From the NCBI GenBank assembly GCA_032718475.1, contig JAUCBJ010004873.1, positions 1 to 45,428 of the forward strand: a DNA stretch of 45,428 bases, in the 5' to 3' direction. Of this stretch, positions 13,739 through 25,100 are shown piece by piece. This stretch comes from Nemertoderma westbladi. Its lineage: Eukaryota; Xenacoelomorpha; Nemertodermatida; Nemertodermatidae. Each line of letters begins with the position of its first letter. Positions within the stretch are counted from its first letter, which is position 1. A model generated the notes under the pieces. It worked only from the letters and a program-made list of their open reading frames with translations. It was not told where the DNA came from and searched no databases. The position numbers and the translations under genes were made by a program.

Positions 13739-14610
13739 TTAATAAAACATGGACAGCATGAGTAGAATTTACATTATATTTATTAAAAAAACCTAAAAAA
13801 TATTACTACTGGAACCGGATATGTGAAAGCATACAGCGACATCCTGTCACCCAAATATGACTGCATTATATGGAAGTGGAAAATAATATGTGGTTACTGT
13901 AGAGAAATGAAGTCAACTTAATAAGATATCTATATGGGTAATGCATAATACTAATTCATTTATTTAGAAGTTTAATAATTTTTGTATTGTTCATTTTTTT
14001 TATTATATGTATTTTTTTTATTTTTTAATATATTTACTAGGATAATATATACACGTACAAATACTACAATAATTACATAAGAAATGACATACTTACAAGT
14101 AGGCCTACAAATGATTATGGTTTTATTGGATGTACTATAAAACATTGGGTCAATGCGAGCAAGGAAATAAAATAGTAAACTATTAGAAGCATAAATAGGA
14201 ACTGCATGTTTTGCAATTGAATATTAAACTAACAGGACGGTGACCAATAGTAATACTGATATTGCTCTTAAATAATTTATAACTACAGTAGTAAGTAATT
14301 TTATATATTAATGATTAGTAACCAATATGGCTCAGAATATATAATCTTCATATTATGAAGACAATTGTGACATTATTGATACCATAATGTTTCGGATATC
14401 GGATATTGGATATCAATCATCATTGCCATAGTACTAGTAGTAAGTATGTACAAAGTAATTCATTTTTTCATTTTCTTTTTAATTGTTATATAAATTAATT
14501 AAAATATATATAAAATATTTATTGCAATTACGATTATTCAAAATTATATTTTATGTAATTTTATGTATTTGACAAAGAATGTACGACAAAGATTCCATAA
14601 TTAGTATGAG
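13739..14610. other. AT-rich single-copy DNA, no gene seen
   Basis: Strongly AT-rich, with a small GGATATCGGATATTGGATATC cluster near 14394-14414 and one GTAGGCCTAC word near 14099. There is no long frame and no RNA gene. It ends where a partial 97-bp unit (TTGGCAATGCATTCTACAC) begins. Confidence 0.6.
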
Positions 14611-17600
14611 TTGGCAATGCATTCTACACAAGAAGTACAGGCAAACGTACACTCACCACACACTTTGGCAAAATAATTAGTGTTGTTCAAATTAATTGTG
14701 GTAAGAATTGGTGAAGCATTCTACACAAGAAGTACAGGCAAACGTACACTCACCACACACTTTGGCAAAATATTTAGTGTTGTTCAAATTAATTGTGGTA
14801 AGAATTGGTGAAGCATTCTACACAAGAAGTACAGGCAAACGTACACTCACCACACACTTTGGCAAAATAATTAGTGTTGTTCAAATTAATTGTGGTAAGA
14901 ATTGGTGAAGCATTCTACACAAGAAGTACAGGCAAACGTACACTCACCACACACTTTGGCAAAATATTTAGTGTTGTTCAAATTAATTGTGGTAAGAATT
15001 GGTGAAGCATTCTACACAAGAAGTACAGGCAAACGTACACTCACCACACACTTTGGCAAAATATTTAGTGTTGTTCAAATTAATTGTGGTAAGAATTGGT
15101 GAAGCATTCTACACAAGAAGTACAGGCAAACGTACACTCACCACACACTTTGGCAAAATATTTAGTGTTGTTCAAATTAATTGTGGTAAGAATTGGTGAA
15201 GCATTCTACACAAGAAGTACAGGCAAACGTACACTCACCACACACTTTGGCAAAATATTTAGTGTTGTTCAAATTAATTGTGGTAAGAATTGGTGAAGCA
15301 TTCTACACAAGAAGTACAGGCAAACGTACACTCACCACACACTTTGGCAAAATATTTAGTGTTGTTCAAATTAATTGTGGTAAGAATTGGTGAAGCATTC
15401 TACACAAGAAGTACAGGCAAACGTACACTCACCACACACTTTGGCAAAATATTTAGTGTTGTTCAAATTAATTGTGGTAAGAATTGGTGAAGCATTCTAC
15501 ACAAGAAGTACAGGCAAACGTACACTCACCACACACTTTGGCAAAATATTTAGTGTTGTTCAAATTAATTGTGGTAAGAATTGGTGAAGCATTCTACACA
15601 AGAAGTACAGGCAAACGTACACTCACCACACACTTTGGCAAAATATTTAGTGTTGTTCAAATTAATTGTGGTAAGAATTGGTGAAGCATTCTACACAAGA
15701 AGTACAGGCAAACGTACACTCACCACACACTTTGGCAAAATATTTAGTGTTGTTCAAATTAATTGTGGTAAGAATTGGTGAAGCATTCTACACAAGAAGT
15801 ACAGGCAAACGTACACTCACCACACACTTTGGCAAAATATTTAGTGTTGTTCAAATTAATTGTGGTAAGAATTGGTGAAGCATTCTACACAAGAAGTACA
15901 GGCAAACGTACACTCACCACACACTTTGGCAAAATATTTAGTGTTGTTCAAATTAATTGTGGTAAGAATTGGTGAAGCATTCTACACAAGAAGTACAGGC
16001 AAACGTACACTCACCACACACTTTGGCAAAATATTTAGTGTTGTTCAAATTAATTGTGGTAAGAATTGGTGAAGCATTCTACACAAGAAGTACAGGCAAA
16101 CGTACACTCACCACACACTTTGGCAAAATATTTAGTGTTGTTCAAATTAATTGTGGTAAGAATTGGTGAAGCATTCTACACAAGAAGTACAGGCAAACGT
16201 ACACTCACCACACACTTTGGCAAAATATTTAGTGTTGTTCAAATTAATTGTGGTAAGAATTGGTGAAGCATTCTACACAAGAAGTACAGGCAAACGTACA
16301 CTCACCACACACTTTGGCAAAATATTTAGTGTTGTTCAAATTAATTGTGGTAAGAATTGGTGAAGCATTCTACACAAGAAGTACAGGCAAACGTACACTC
16401 ACCACACACTTTGGCAAAATATTTAGTGTTGTTCAAATTAATTGTGGTAAGAATTGGTGAAGCATTCTACACAAGAAGTACAGGCAAACGTACACTCACC
16501 ACACACTTTGGCAAAATATTTAGTGTTGTTCAAATTAATTGTGGTAAGAATTGGTGAAGCATTCTACACAAGAAGTACAGGCAAACGTACACTCACCACA
16601 CACTTTGGCAAAATATTTAGTGTTGTTCAAATTAATTGTGGTAAGAATTGGTGAAGCATTCTACACAAGAAGTACAGGCAAACGTACACTCACCACACAC
16701 TTTGGCAAAATATTTAGTGTTGTTCAAATTAATTGTGGTAAGAATTGGTGAAGCATTCTACACAAGAAGTACAGGCAAACGTACACTCACCACACACTTT
16801 GGCAAAATATTTAGTGTTGTTCAAATTAATTGTGGTAAGAATTGGTGAAGCATTCTACACAAGAAGTACAGGCAAACGTACACTCACCACACACTTTGGC
16901 AAAATATTTAGTGTTGTTCAAATTAATTGTGGTAAGAATTGGTGAAGCATTCTACACAAGAAGTACAGGCAAACGTACACTCACCACACACTTTGGCAAA
17001 ATATTTAGTGTTGTTCAAATTAATTGTGGTAAGAATTGGTGAAGCATTCTACACAAGAAGTACAGGCAAACGTACACTCACCACACACTTTGGCAAAATA
17101 TTTAGTGTTGTTCAAATTAATTGTGGTAAGAATTGGTGAAGCATTCTACACAAGAAGTACAGGCAAACGTACACTCACCACACACTTTGGCAAAATATTT
17201 AGTGTTGTTCAAATTAATTGTGGTAAGAATTGGTGAAGCATTCTACACAAGAAGTACAGGCAAACGTACACTCACCACACACTTTGGCAAAATATTTAGT
17301 GTTGTTCAAATTAATTGTGGTAAGAATTGGTGAAGCATTCTACACAAGAAGTACAGGCAAACGTACACTCACCACACACTTTGGCAAAATATTTAGTGTT
17401 GTTCAAATTAATTGTGGTAAGAATTGGTGAAGCATTCTACACAAGAAGTACAGGCAAACGTACACTCACCACACACTTTGGCAAAATATTTAGTGTTGTT
17501 CAAATTAATTGTGGTAAGAATTGGTGAAGCATTCTACACAAGAAGTACAGGCAAACGTACACTCACCACACACTTTGGCAAAATATTTAGTGTTGTTCAA

Positions 17601-20600
17601 ATTAATTGTGGTAAGAATTGGTGAAGCATTCTACACAAGAAGTACAGGCAAACGTACACTCACCACACACTTTGGCAAAATATTTAGTGTTGTTCAAATT
17701 AATTGTGGTAAGAATTGGTGAAGCATTCTACACAAGAAGTACAGGCAAACGTACACTCACCACACACTTTGGCAAAATATTTAGTGTTGTTCAAATTAAT
17801 TGTGGTAAGAATTGGTGAAGCATTCTACACAAGAAGTACAGGCAAACGTACACTCACCACACACTTTGGCAAAATATTTAGTGTTGTTCAAATTAATTGT
17901 GGTAAGAATTGGTGAAGCATTCTACACAAGAAGTACAGGCAAACGTACACTCACCACACACTTTGGCAAAATATTTAGTGTTGTTCAAATTAATTGTGGT
18001 AAGAATTGGTGAAGCATTCTACACAAGAAGTACAGGCAAACGTACACTCACCACACACTTTGGCAAAATATTTAGTGTTGTTCAAATTAATTGTGGTAAG
18101 AATTGGTGAAGCATTCTACACAAGAAGTACAGGCAAACGTACACTCACCACACACTTTGGCAAAATATTTAGTGTTGTTCAAATTAATTGTGGTAAGAAT
18201 TGGTGAAGCATTCTACACAAGAAGTACAGGCAAACGTACACTCACCACACACTTTGGCAAAATATTTAGTGTTGTTCAAATTAATTGTGGTAAGAATTGG
18301 TGAAGCATTCTACACAAGAAGTACAGGCAAACGTACACTCACCACACACTTTGGCAAAATATTTAGTGTTGTTCAAATTAATTGTGGTAAGAATTGGTGA
18401 AGCATTCTACACAAGAAGTACAGGCAAACGTACACTCACCACACACTTTGGCAAAATATTTAGTGTTGTTCAAATTAATTGTGGTAAGAATTGGTGAAGC
18501 ATTCTACACAAGAAGTACAGGCAAACGTACACTCACCACACACTTTGGCAAAATATTTAGTGTTGTTCAAATTAATTGTGGTAAGAATTGGTGAAGCATT
18601 CTACACAAGAAGTACAGGCAAACGTACACTCACCACACACTTTGGCAAAATATTTAGTGTTGTTCAAATTAATTGTGGTAAGAATTGGTGAAGCATTCTA
18701 CACAAGAAGTACAGGCAAACGTACACTCACCACACACTTTGGCAAAATATTTAGTGTTGTTCAAATTAATTGTGGTAAGAATTGGTGAAGCATTCTACAC
18801 AAGAAGTACAGGCAAACGTACACTCACCACACACTTTGGCAAAATATTTAGTGTTGTTCAAATTAATTGTGGTAAGAATTGGTGAAGCATTCTACACAAG
18901 AAGTACAGGCAAACGTACACTCACCACACACTTTGGCAAAATATTTAGTGTTGTTCAAATTAATTGTGGTAAGAATTGGTGAAGCATTCTACACAAGAAG
19001 TACAGGCAAACGTACACTCACCACACACTTTGGCAAAATATTTAGTGTTGTTCAAATTAATTGTGGTAAGAATTGGTGAAGCATTCTACACAAGAAGTAC
19101 AGGCAAACGTACACTCACCACACACTTTGGCAAAATATTTAGTGTTGTTCAAATTAATTGTGGTAAGAATTGGTGAAGCATTCTACACAAGAAGTACAGG
19201 CAAACGTACACTCACCACACACTTTGGCAAAATATTTAGTGTTGTTCAAATTAATTGTGGTAAGAATTGGTGAAGCATTCTACACAAGAAGTACAGGCAA
19301 ACGTACACTCACCACACACTTTGGCAAAATATTTAGTGTTGTTCAAATTAATTGTGGTAAGAATTGGTGAAGCATTCTACACAAGAAGTACAGGCAAACG
19401 TACACTCACCACACACTTTGGCAAAATATTTAGTGTTGTTCAAATTAATTGTGGTAAGAATTGGTGAAGCATTCTACACAAGAAGTACAGGCAAACGTAC
19501 ACTCACCACACACTTTGGCAAAATATTTAGTGTTGTTCAAATTAATTGTGGTAAGAATTGGTGAAGCATTCTACACAAGAAGTACAGGCAAACGTACACT
19601 CACCACACACTTTGGCAAAATATTTAGTGTTGTTCAAATTAATTGTGGTAAGAATTGGTGAAGCATTCTACACAAGAAGTACAGGCAAACGTACACTCAC
19701 CACACACTTTGGCAAAATATTTAGTGTTGTTCAAATTAATTGTGGTAAGAATTGGTGAAGCATTCTACACAAGAAGTACAGGCAAACGTACACTCACCAC
19801 ACACTTTGGCAAAATATTTAGTGTTGTTCAAATTAATTGTGGTAAGAATTGGTGAAGCATTCTACACAAGAAGTACAGGCAAACGTACACTCACCACACA
19901 CTTTGGCAAAATATTTAGTGTTGTTCAAATTAATTGTGGTAAGAATTGGTGAAGCATTCTACACAAGAAGTACAGGCAAACGTACACTCACCACACACTT
20001 TGGCAAAATATTTAGTGTTGTTCAAATTAATTGTGGTAAGAATTGGTGAAGCATTCTACACAAGAAGTACAGGCAAACGTACACTCACCACACACTTTGG
20101 CAAAATATTTAGTGTTGTTCAAATTAATTGTGGTAAGAATTGGTGAAGCATTCTACACAAGAAGTACAGGCAAACGTACACTCACCACACACTTTGGCAA
20201 AATATTTAGTGTTGTTCAAATTAATTGTGGTAAGAATTGGTGAAGCATTCTACACAAGAAGTACAGGCAAACGTACACTCACCACACACTTTGGCAAAAT
20301 ATTTAGTGTTGTTCAAATTAATTGTGGTAAGAATTGGTGAAGCATTCTACACAAGAAGTACAGGCAAACGTACACTCACCACACACTTTGGCAAAATAAT
20401 TAGTGTTGTTCAAATTAATTGTGGTAAGAATTGGTGAAGCATTCTACACAAGAAGTACAGGCAAACGTACACTCACCACACACTTTGGCAAAATATTTAG
20501 TGTTGTTCAAATTAATTGTGGTAAGAATTGGTGAAGCATTCTACACAAGAAGTACAGGCAAACGTACACTCACCACACACTTTGGCAAAATATTTAGTGT

Positions 20601-20833
20601 TGTTCAAATTAATTGTGGTAAGAATTGGTGAAGCATTCTACACAAGAAGTACAGGCAAACGTACACTCACCACACACTTTGGCAAAATAATTAGTGTTGT
20701 TCAAATTAATTGTGGTAAGAATTGGTGAAGCATTCTACACAAGAAGTACAGGCAAACGTACACTCACCACACACTTTGGCAAAATAATTAGTGTTGTTCA
20801 AATTAATTGTGGTAAGAATTGGTGAAGCATTCT
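14611..20833. repeat. 97-bp minisatellite array, about 64 near-identical units
   Basis: The exact period is 97 bp. Core words are GGTAAGAATTGGTGAAGC, ACACAAGAAGTACAGGC, AAACGTACACTCACCACAC and GTGTTGTTCAAATTAATTG. Interior units read as identical over more than 5 kb. The only variant I noticed, AAAATAATTAG in place of AAAATATTTAG, occurs only near the two ends (about 14671, 14865, 20395, 20686, 20782). The unit is homologous to the 90-bp family: GCATTCTACACAAG, TACACTCACC, GGCAAAATATTTAGTG and AATTGTGG are shared. The repeated 66-codon frames shift phase each unit (97 is not a multiple of 3) and are not genes. Confidence 0.97.
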
Positions 20834-22040
20834 ACGCAAGTACGGGCAAACATACACTCACCTCGTACTTGGCAAAATATTTAGTGGAGCAAATGGATTG
20901 TGGTATAATTGGTAAAGCATTCTACACAAGTACGGGCAAACATACACTCACCTCATACTTGGCAAATTATTTAGTGGAGCAAATGGATTGTGGTATAATT
21001 GGCAAAGCATTCTACACAAGTACGGGCAAACATACACTCACCTCATACTTGGCAAAATATGAAAGTGGAGCAAATGGATTGCGGTATAATTGGTAAAGCA
21101 TTCTACACAAGTACGGGCAAACATACACTCACCTCATACTTGGCAAAATATGAAAGTGGAGCAAATGGATTGCGGTATAATTGGTAAAGCATTCTACACA
21201 AGTACGGGCACACATACACTCACCTCATACTTGGCAAAATATTTAGTGGAGCAAATATGGATTGCGGTATAATTGGTAAAGCATTCTACACAAGTACGGG
21301 CAAACATACACTCACCTCATACTTGGCAAAATATGAAAGTGGAGCAAATGGATTGCGGTATAATTGGTAAAGCATTCTACACAAGTACGGGCAAACATAC
21401 ACTCACCTCATACTTGGCAAAATATTTAGTGGAGCAAATGGATTGCGGTATAATTGGTAAAGCATTCTACACAAGTACGGGCACACATACACTCACCTCA
21501 TACTTGGGCAAAATATTAAAGTGGAGCAAATGGATTGTGGTATAATTGGTAAAGCATTCTACACAAGTACGGGCAAACATACACTCACCTCATACTTGGC
21601 AAAATATTTAGTGGAGCAAATATGGATTGCGGTATAATTGGTAAAGCATTCTACACAAGTACGGGCAAACATACACTCACCTCATACTTGGCAAAATATG
21701 AAAGTGGAGCAAATGGATTGCGGTATAATTGGTAAAGCATTCTACACAAGTACGGGCAAACATACACTCACCTCATACTTGGCAAAATATTTAGTGGAGC
21801 AAATGGATTGCGGTATAATTGGTAAAGCATTCTACACAAGTACGGGCACACATACACTCACCTCATACTTGGCAAAATATTTAGTGGAGCAAATGGATTG
21901 TGGTATAATTGGTAAAGCATTCTACACAAGTACGGGCACACATACACTCAACTCGTACTAGGGAAAAATGTTAAAGTGAAGCAAAATAATTGTGGTCAAA
22001 TTGGTAAAGCATTATAAATCGTTAGGGAAAACGTACTTGC
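20834..22040. repeat. 90-bp minisatellite, right array with decayed edge
   Basis: About 12 units of the family at 9734-10713, plus a decayed unit. The switch from 97-bp units happens inside one hybrid unit: GGTGAAGCATTCTAC is 97-type, and GCAAGTACGGGCAAACATAC after it is 90-type. Variants here include TATGAAAGTGG, GATTGCGG and AGCAAATATGGATTG. The last 80 bases (21961-22040) are a decayed unit, still recognisable by GTTAAAGTGAAGC and AATTGGTAAAGCATT. The array ends about 110 bp downstream of the transposase stop codon. Confidence 0.95.
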
Positions 22041-22150
22041 TCAATTGACAGATATGGGATTGTACATTGTAGATGAAGTAGGGCATCTAGAGGAATGGTG
22101 CAGAAGGTGATAATTTAAAAAGTCAATTTTTGAGCTATTAGGAATACAAT

Positions 22151-25100
22151 TTAGCCACCAGGTGCATCATCCTCAAACTCAACAGTTCCACTTCTTGCAG
22201 GATTTGAGAGAGATCCGCATTGATGGACAACTAAAGAGGTTCTATATATTCTATTATATTCCGCAACAACACGTATTAATTGATTTAGAACGTATTGAGG
22301 TCCACTGTTTCGTCGGATATTTCTGTGGATGAATCTCTCAACATCCAACCTTCGTGCATTTCTTTCCTCTTCCGACTCTGTAGGAAATTGGCATATATAG
22401 GCAAAAATTGCCCAAGGATGGAACTCTGTACGGTCGGTAAATATGGAGCCATTGCCACTATTATGTTCCCGCAGTCTAGTCAACAAACTCCTGGATGTTT
22501 GCCCTATATAGCTTACAGATGGATGTGCTGTAGATATTAACATGTACACATAACCAGTTTCCGATTCTGGGATATCTCTGTAAAATGGTCGCAATGGATG
22601 TTGTACATCCGTTATAACACGTTGTGGATTGGTGTTCTGAATGTCAAGAGCTGTCAGGCGTTCTTCAATAGGCCCAGCCCACATAGAGTCACGTGATAAT
22701 GTTTCAGCTAATGCCATGCGTGTATCCGCTCTCAGACCAACAAAATACAGATTCTGGAAACTAGGAACCCGCGATATAAGTACCAAAAGTTGCTCCCTCT
22801 CCCATAACCTAAATATGCGATCTGATGAGGATATTTGTGTCGCAGCTATTGGGCATGTTTCACCCATTATTCGGTGTATTGTGTTGGCAATAAAGTATCG
22901 TAGGGGATACTGTGTTCTTCGACCTTGAAGTAGTTGAACTCCTACAACTGATGGCATAGTTGTAAAGCGTCCTAGCAAAATTCTTTGCCAAGTTGCTTGA
23001 ACTGGCAATATATTCCGCACACCTGGGGGAACCAAAGCCACGGTTATCTGTGCCTGGTCATTGAATTCTTGTGGGATGTTCTGCACCACTGAAACTTGGC
23101 CTTGGGAGTATTGGGTGTTCCCATGTTGATGGTTACGGGTTAATCTAGTAACGGCTCCTTCAAAGATAATTAATTCCTCTGGCTCTAAACAATGGCGGTT
23201 TAGTTGTTGTGTCACATGGGCACCCGCTGGACCCCAGTCATAGTGATGCTGTACTTCATCTTTCGCAATGGAGGATACAGTTCGAATATTTTGGTCAGAG
23301 ATCTTGCGCTGCAGGAATTCCTTAACCACCTTTGTCTCTGCTTTCCTTGTTCCAACAATTCTAACAGCTTCTTGGGGTACTTCATTCCATGAGGTAACAA
23401 ACTTGGCATTAGCCATTATGTTATTTACAATCTGATGTTGTTCTGATGGAGGAATGGTGGTCTGCCTCATCAATTCCAGAGTATTTTGAAGATGAATATC
23501 TGATGCAGCACGGACATAATGTTTCAGCTGAATCACTTTGAAAGAAGTAATAAGATTTGTAGACATAAATATAGGACGGCCATCTATAGGAGGTAACTGG
23601 TGTTGATCACCATTCATAATAAGTAGTTTACCTCCAAATGGTAAATCATTGCTCATGATATTCTTCATGGTTGTGTCCAGAATACCATAAAATTCTGCAG
23701 AGATCAGTCCTACTTCTTCCAGGATAAATACATTTGTACGTTTTAGAAGAAGTAGTTTCATTGGATCTTGTTTAAGACGTTGTATAGTTTGTCTTGCCAG
23801 AATGTGAGGGTGACTACTTTTTAAACTTCTAGTTGGGACTGGGAAGGCAATATGGATATGAAATCCACCTAGTGTTCTGGAACGTTCACTTGTCAGTGAA
23901 AGTAATGCAGTGTTGAGACCTCGCGATATAAGATACAAGGTGGCAATTTGAATGAGCAAAGTCTTGCCACAACCTGGTGGTCCAGTTATTAGTAAAAACT
24001 TAGGCAGCTGGTTGGTTGATGGATTCAAGTACTGCTGGACAACTTGTTTAATAGTTTGTAGTGCATTGTTCTGCTCTGCTTGAGAAGGCATTGATTGATG
24101 TAGTGCTACTGGGAGTTGTGGATCCCAGTTCATGGGATAATCAAATGTTGCCTCCATGAAATCATCCATTGGTGGGAGCTGCATCTTTGTGGAAAGATCG
24201 CCATGGTTGGTCTCAACAAGATAATGTTTCCGAGATCTTTCAATAGTAAGGATTCGTTCTGCAGCTTCCTCACGCAGAGCTATGTATGAAACTGAAGGAA
24301 CATCTGCAGATATGCGACCACCTGAGAGTAGAATCTCATCTATAGCACTTTTAGCATTAATTAAATATTTCTGGAACTGATTTGCGCCAAAGGAATAAGT
24401 CTGGAGTTGTTCATTTACATATCTTTTAAGGATGGTGTCTGCTTCTTCCTTTGTGGGATTATTATAATCAGCTATTAGACCTGCATTCTGGAATGCTATT
24501 GTAAACGAAGCAACTTCCATAACATCTAATTCCGTTGTAAATTCCCCAAGAGTTAATATGATATGATATAGAAATTTAATTCGATGATGTGCCCCTATAT
24601 TAGGTATAACTGCAATAGTTTCTTTGCTCTGGGCAACAAAGCGTTTATGGAGATTTCCATCAACATCTTCATCCTGTATTTCTTTAAGAAGATTTAACAC
24701 TTCTTCCTTGCCTTCTCTCTGGGGTTGCTTTTCTATAAAGTCAATGGCCCTGTTAATAGAACAGCTGCGTATTTTAACAATATTATTATAACCATCTATC
24801 CATGGCTGTTGCTGAATATCATCATGTACAGAATGTGATGGTAATTTGTTCTTTATGATGAAAATTTCATGATAGTCAATGAGCTTGTTGAAAATGCAAA
24901 TCTCTGGTGGACGAATATTGAATCGCTCAGTATTATCTAATTTATAATCCGAAGATATATATTCTCGAATAAGTCTCTGTTGGCTACGAGTAAAGTGGCG
25001 CCAAAGAGGTAAATTGTTCCTCAATTCTATACTGGAGATATAACTTCCATATGAACCCTCAATGTGTTCATTCGATTTCTTTGCACAAACACCAGAGCGA

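Noticed and set aside
14708-20728. Dozens of identical 66-codon frames starting MVKHSTQ
   Set aside because: They arise from a 97-bp repeat whose period is not a multiple of three. Each frame spans two units and is cut by the phase shift. Nothing suggests translation.
14611-20833. CRISPR-like array
   Set aside because: The whole 97-bp unit is repeated. There are no short repeats separated by unique spacers, no cas genes, and the context is eukaryotic.
22000-22150. Classical Helitron 3' end (hairpin plus CTRR) downstream of the gene
   Set aside because: On the minus strand I found no convincing hairpin followed by CTRR in this stretch. The true end may lie beyond the arrays.
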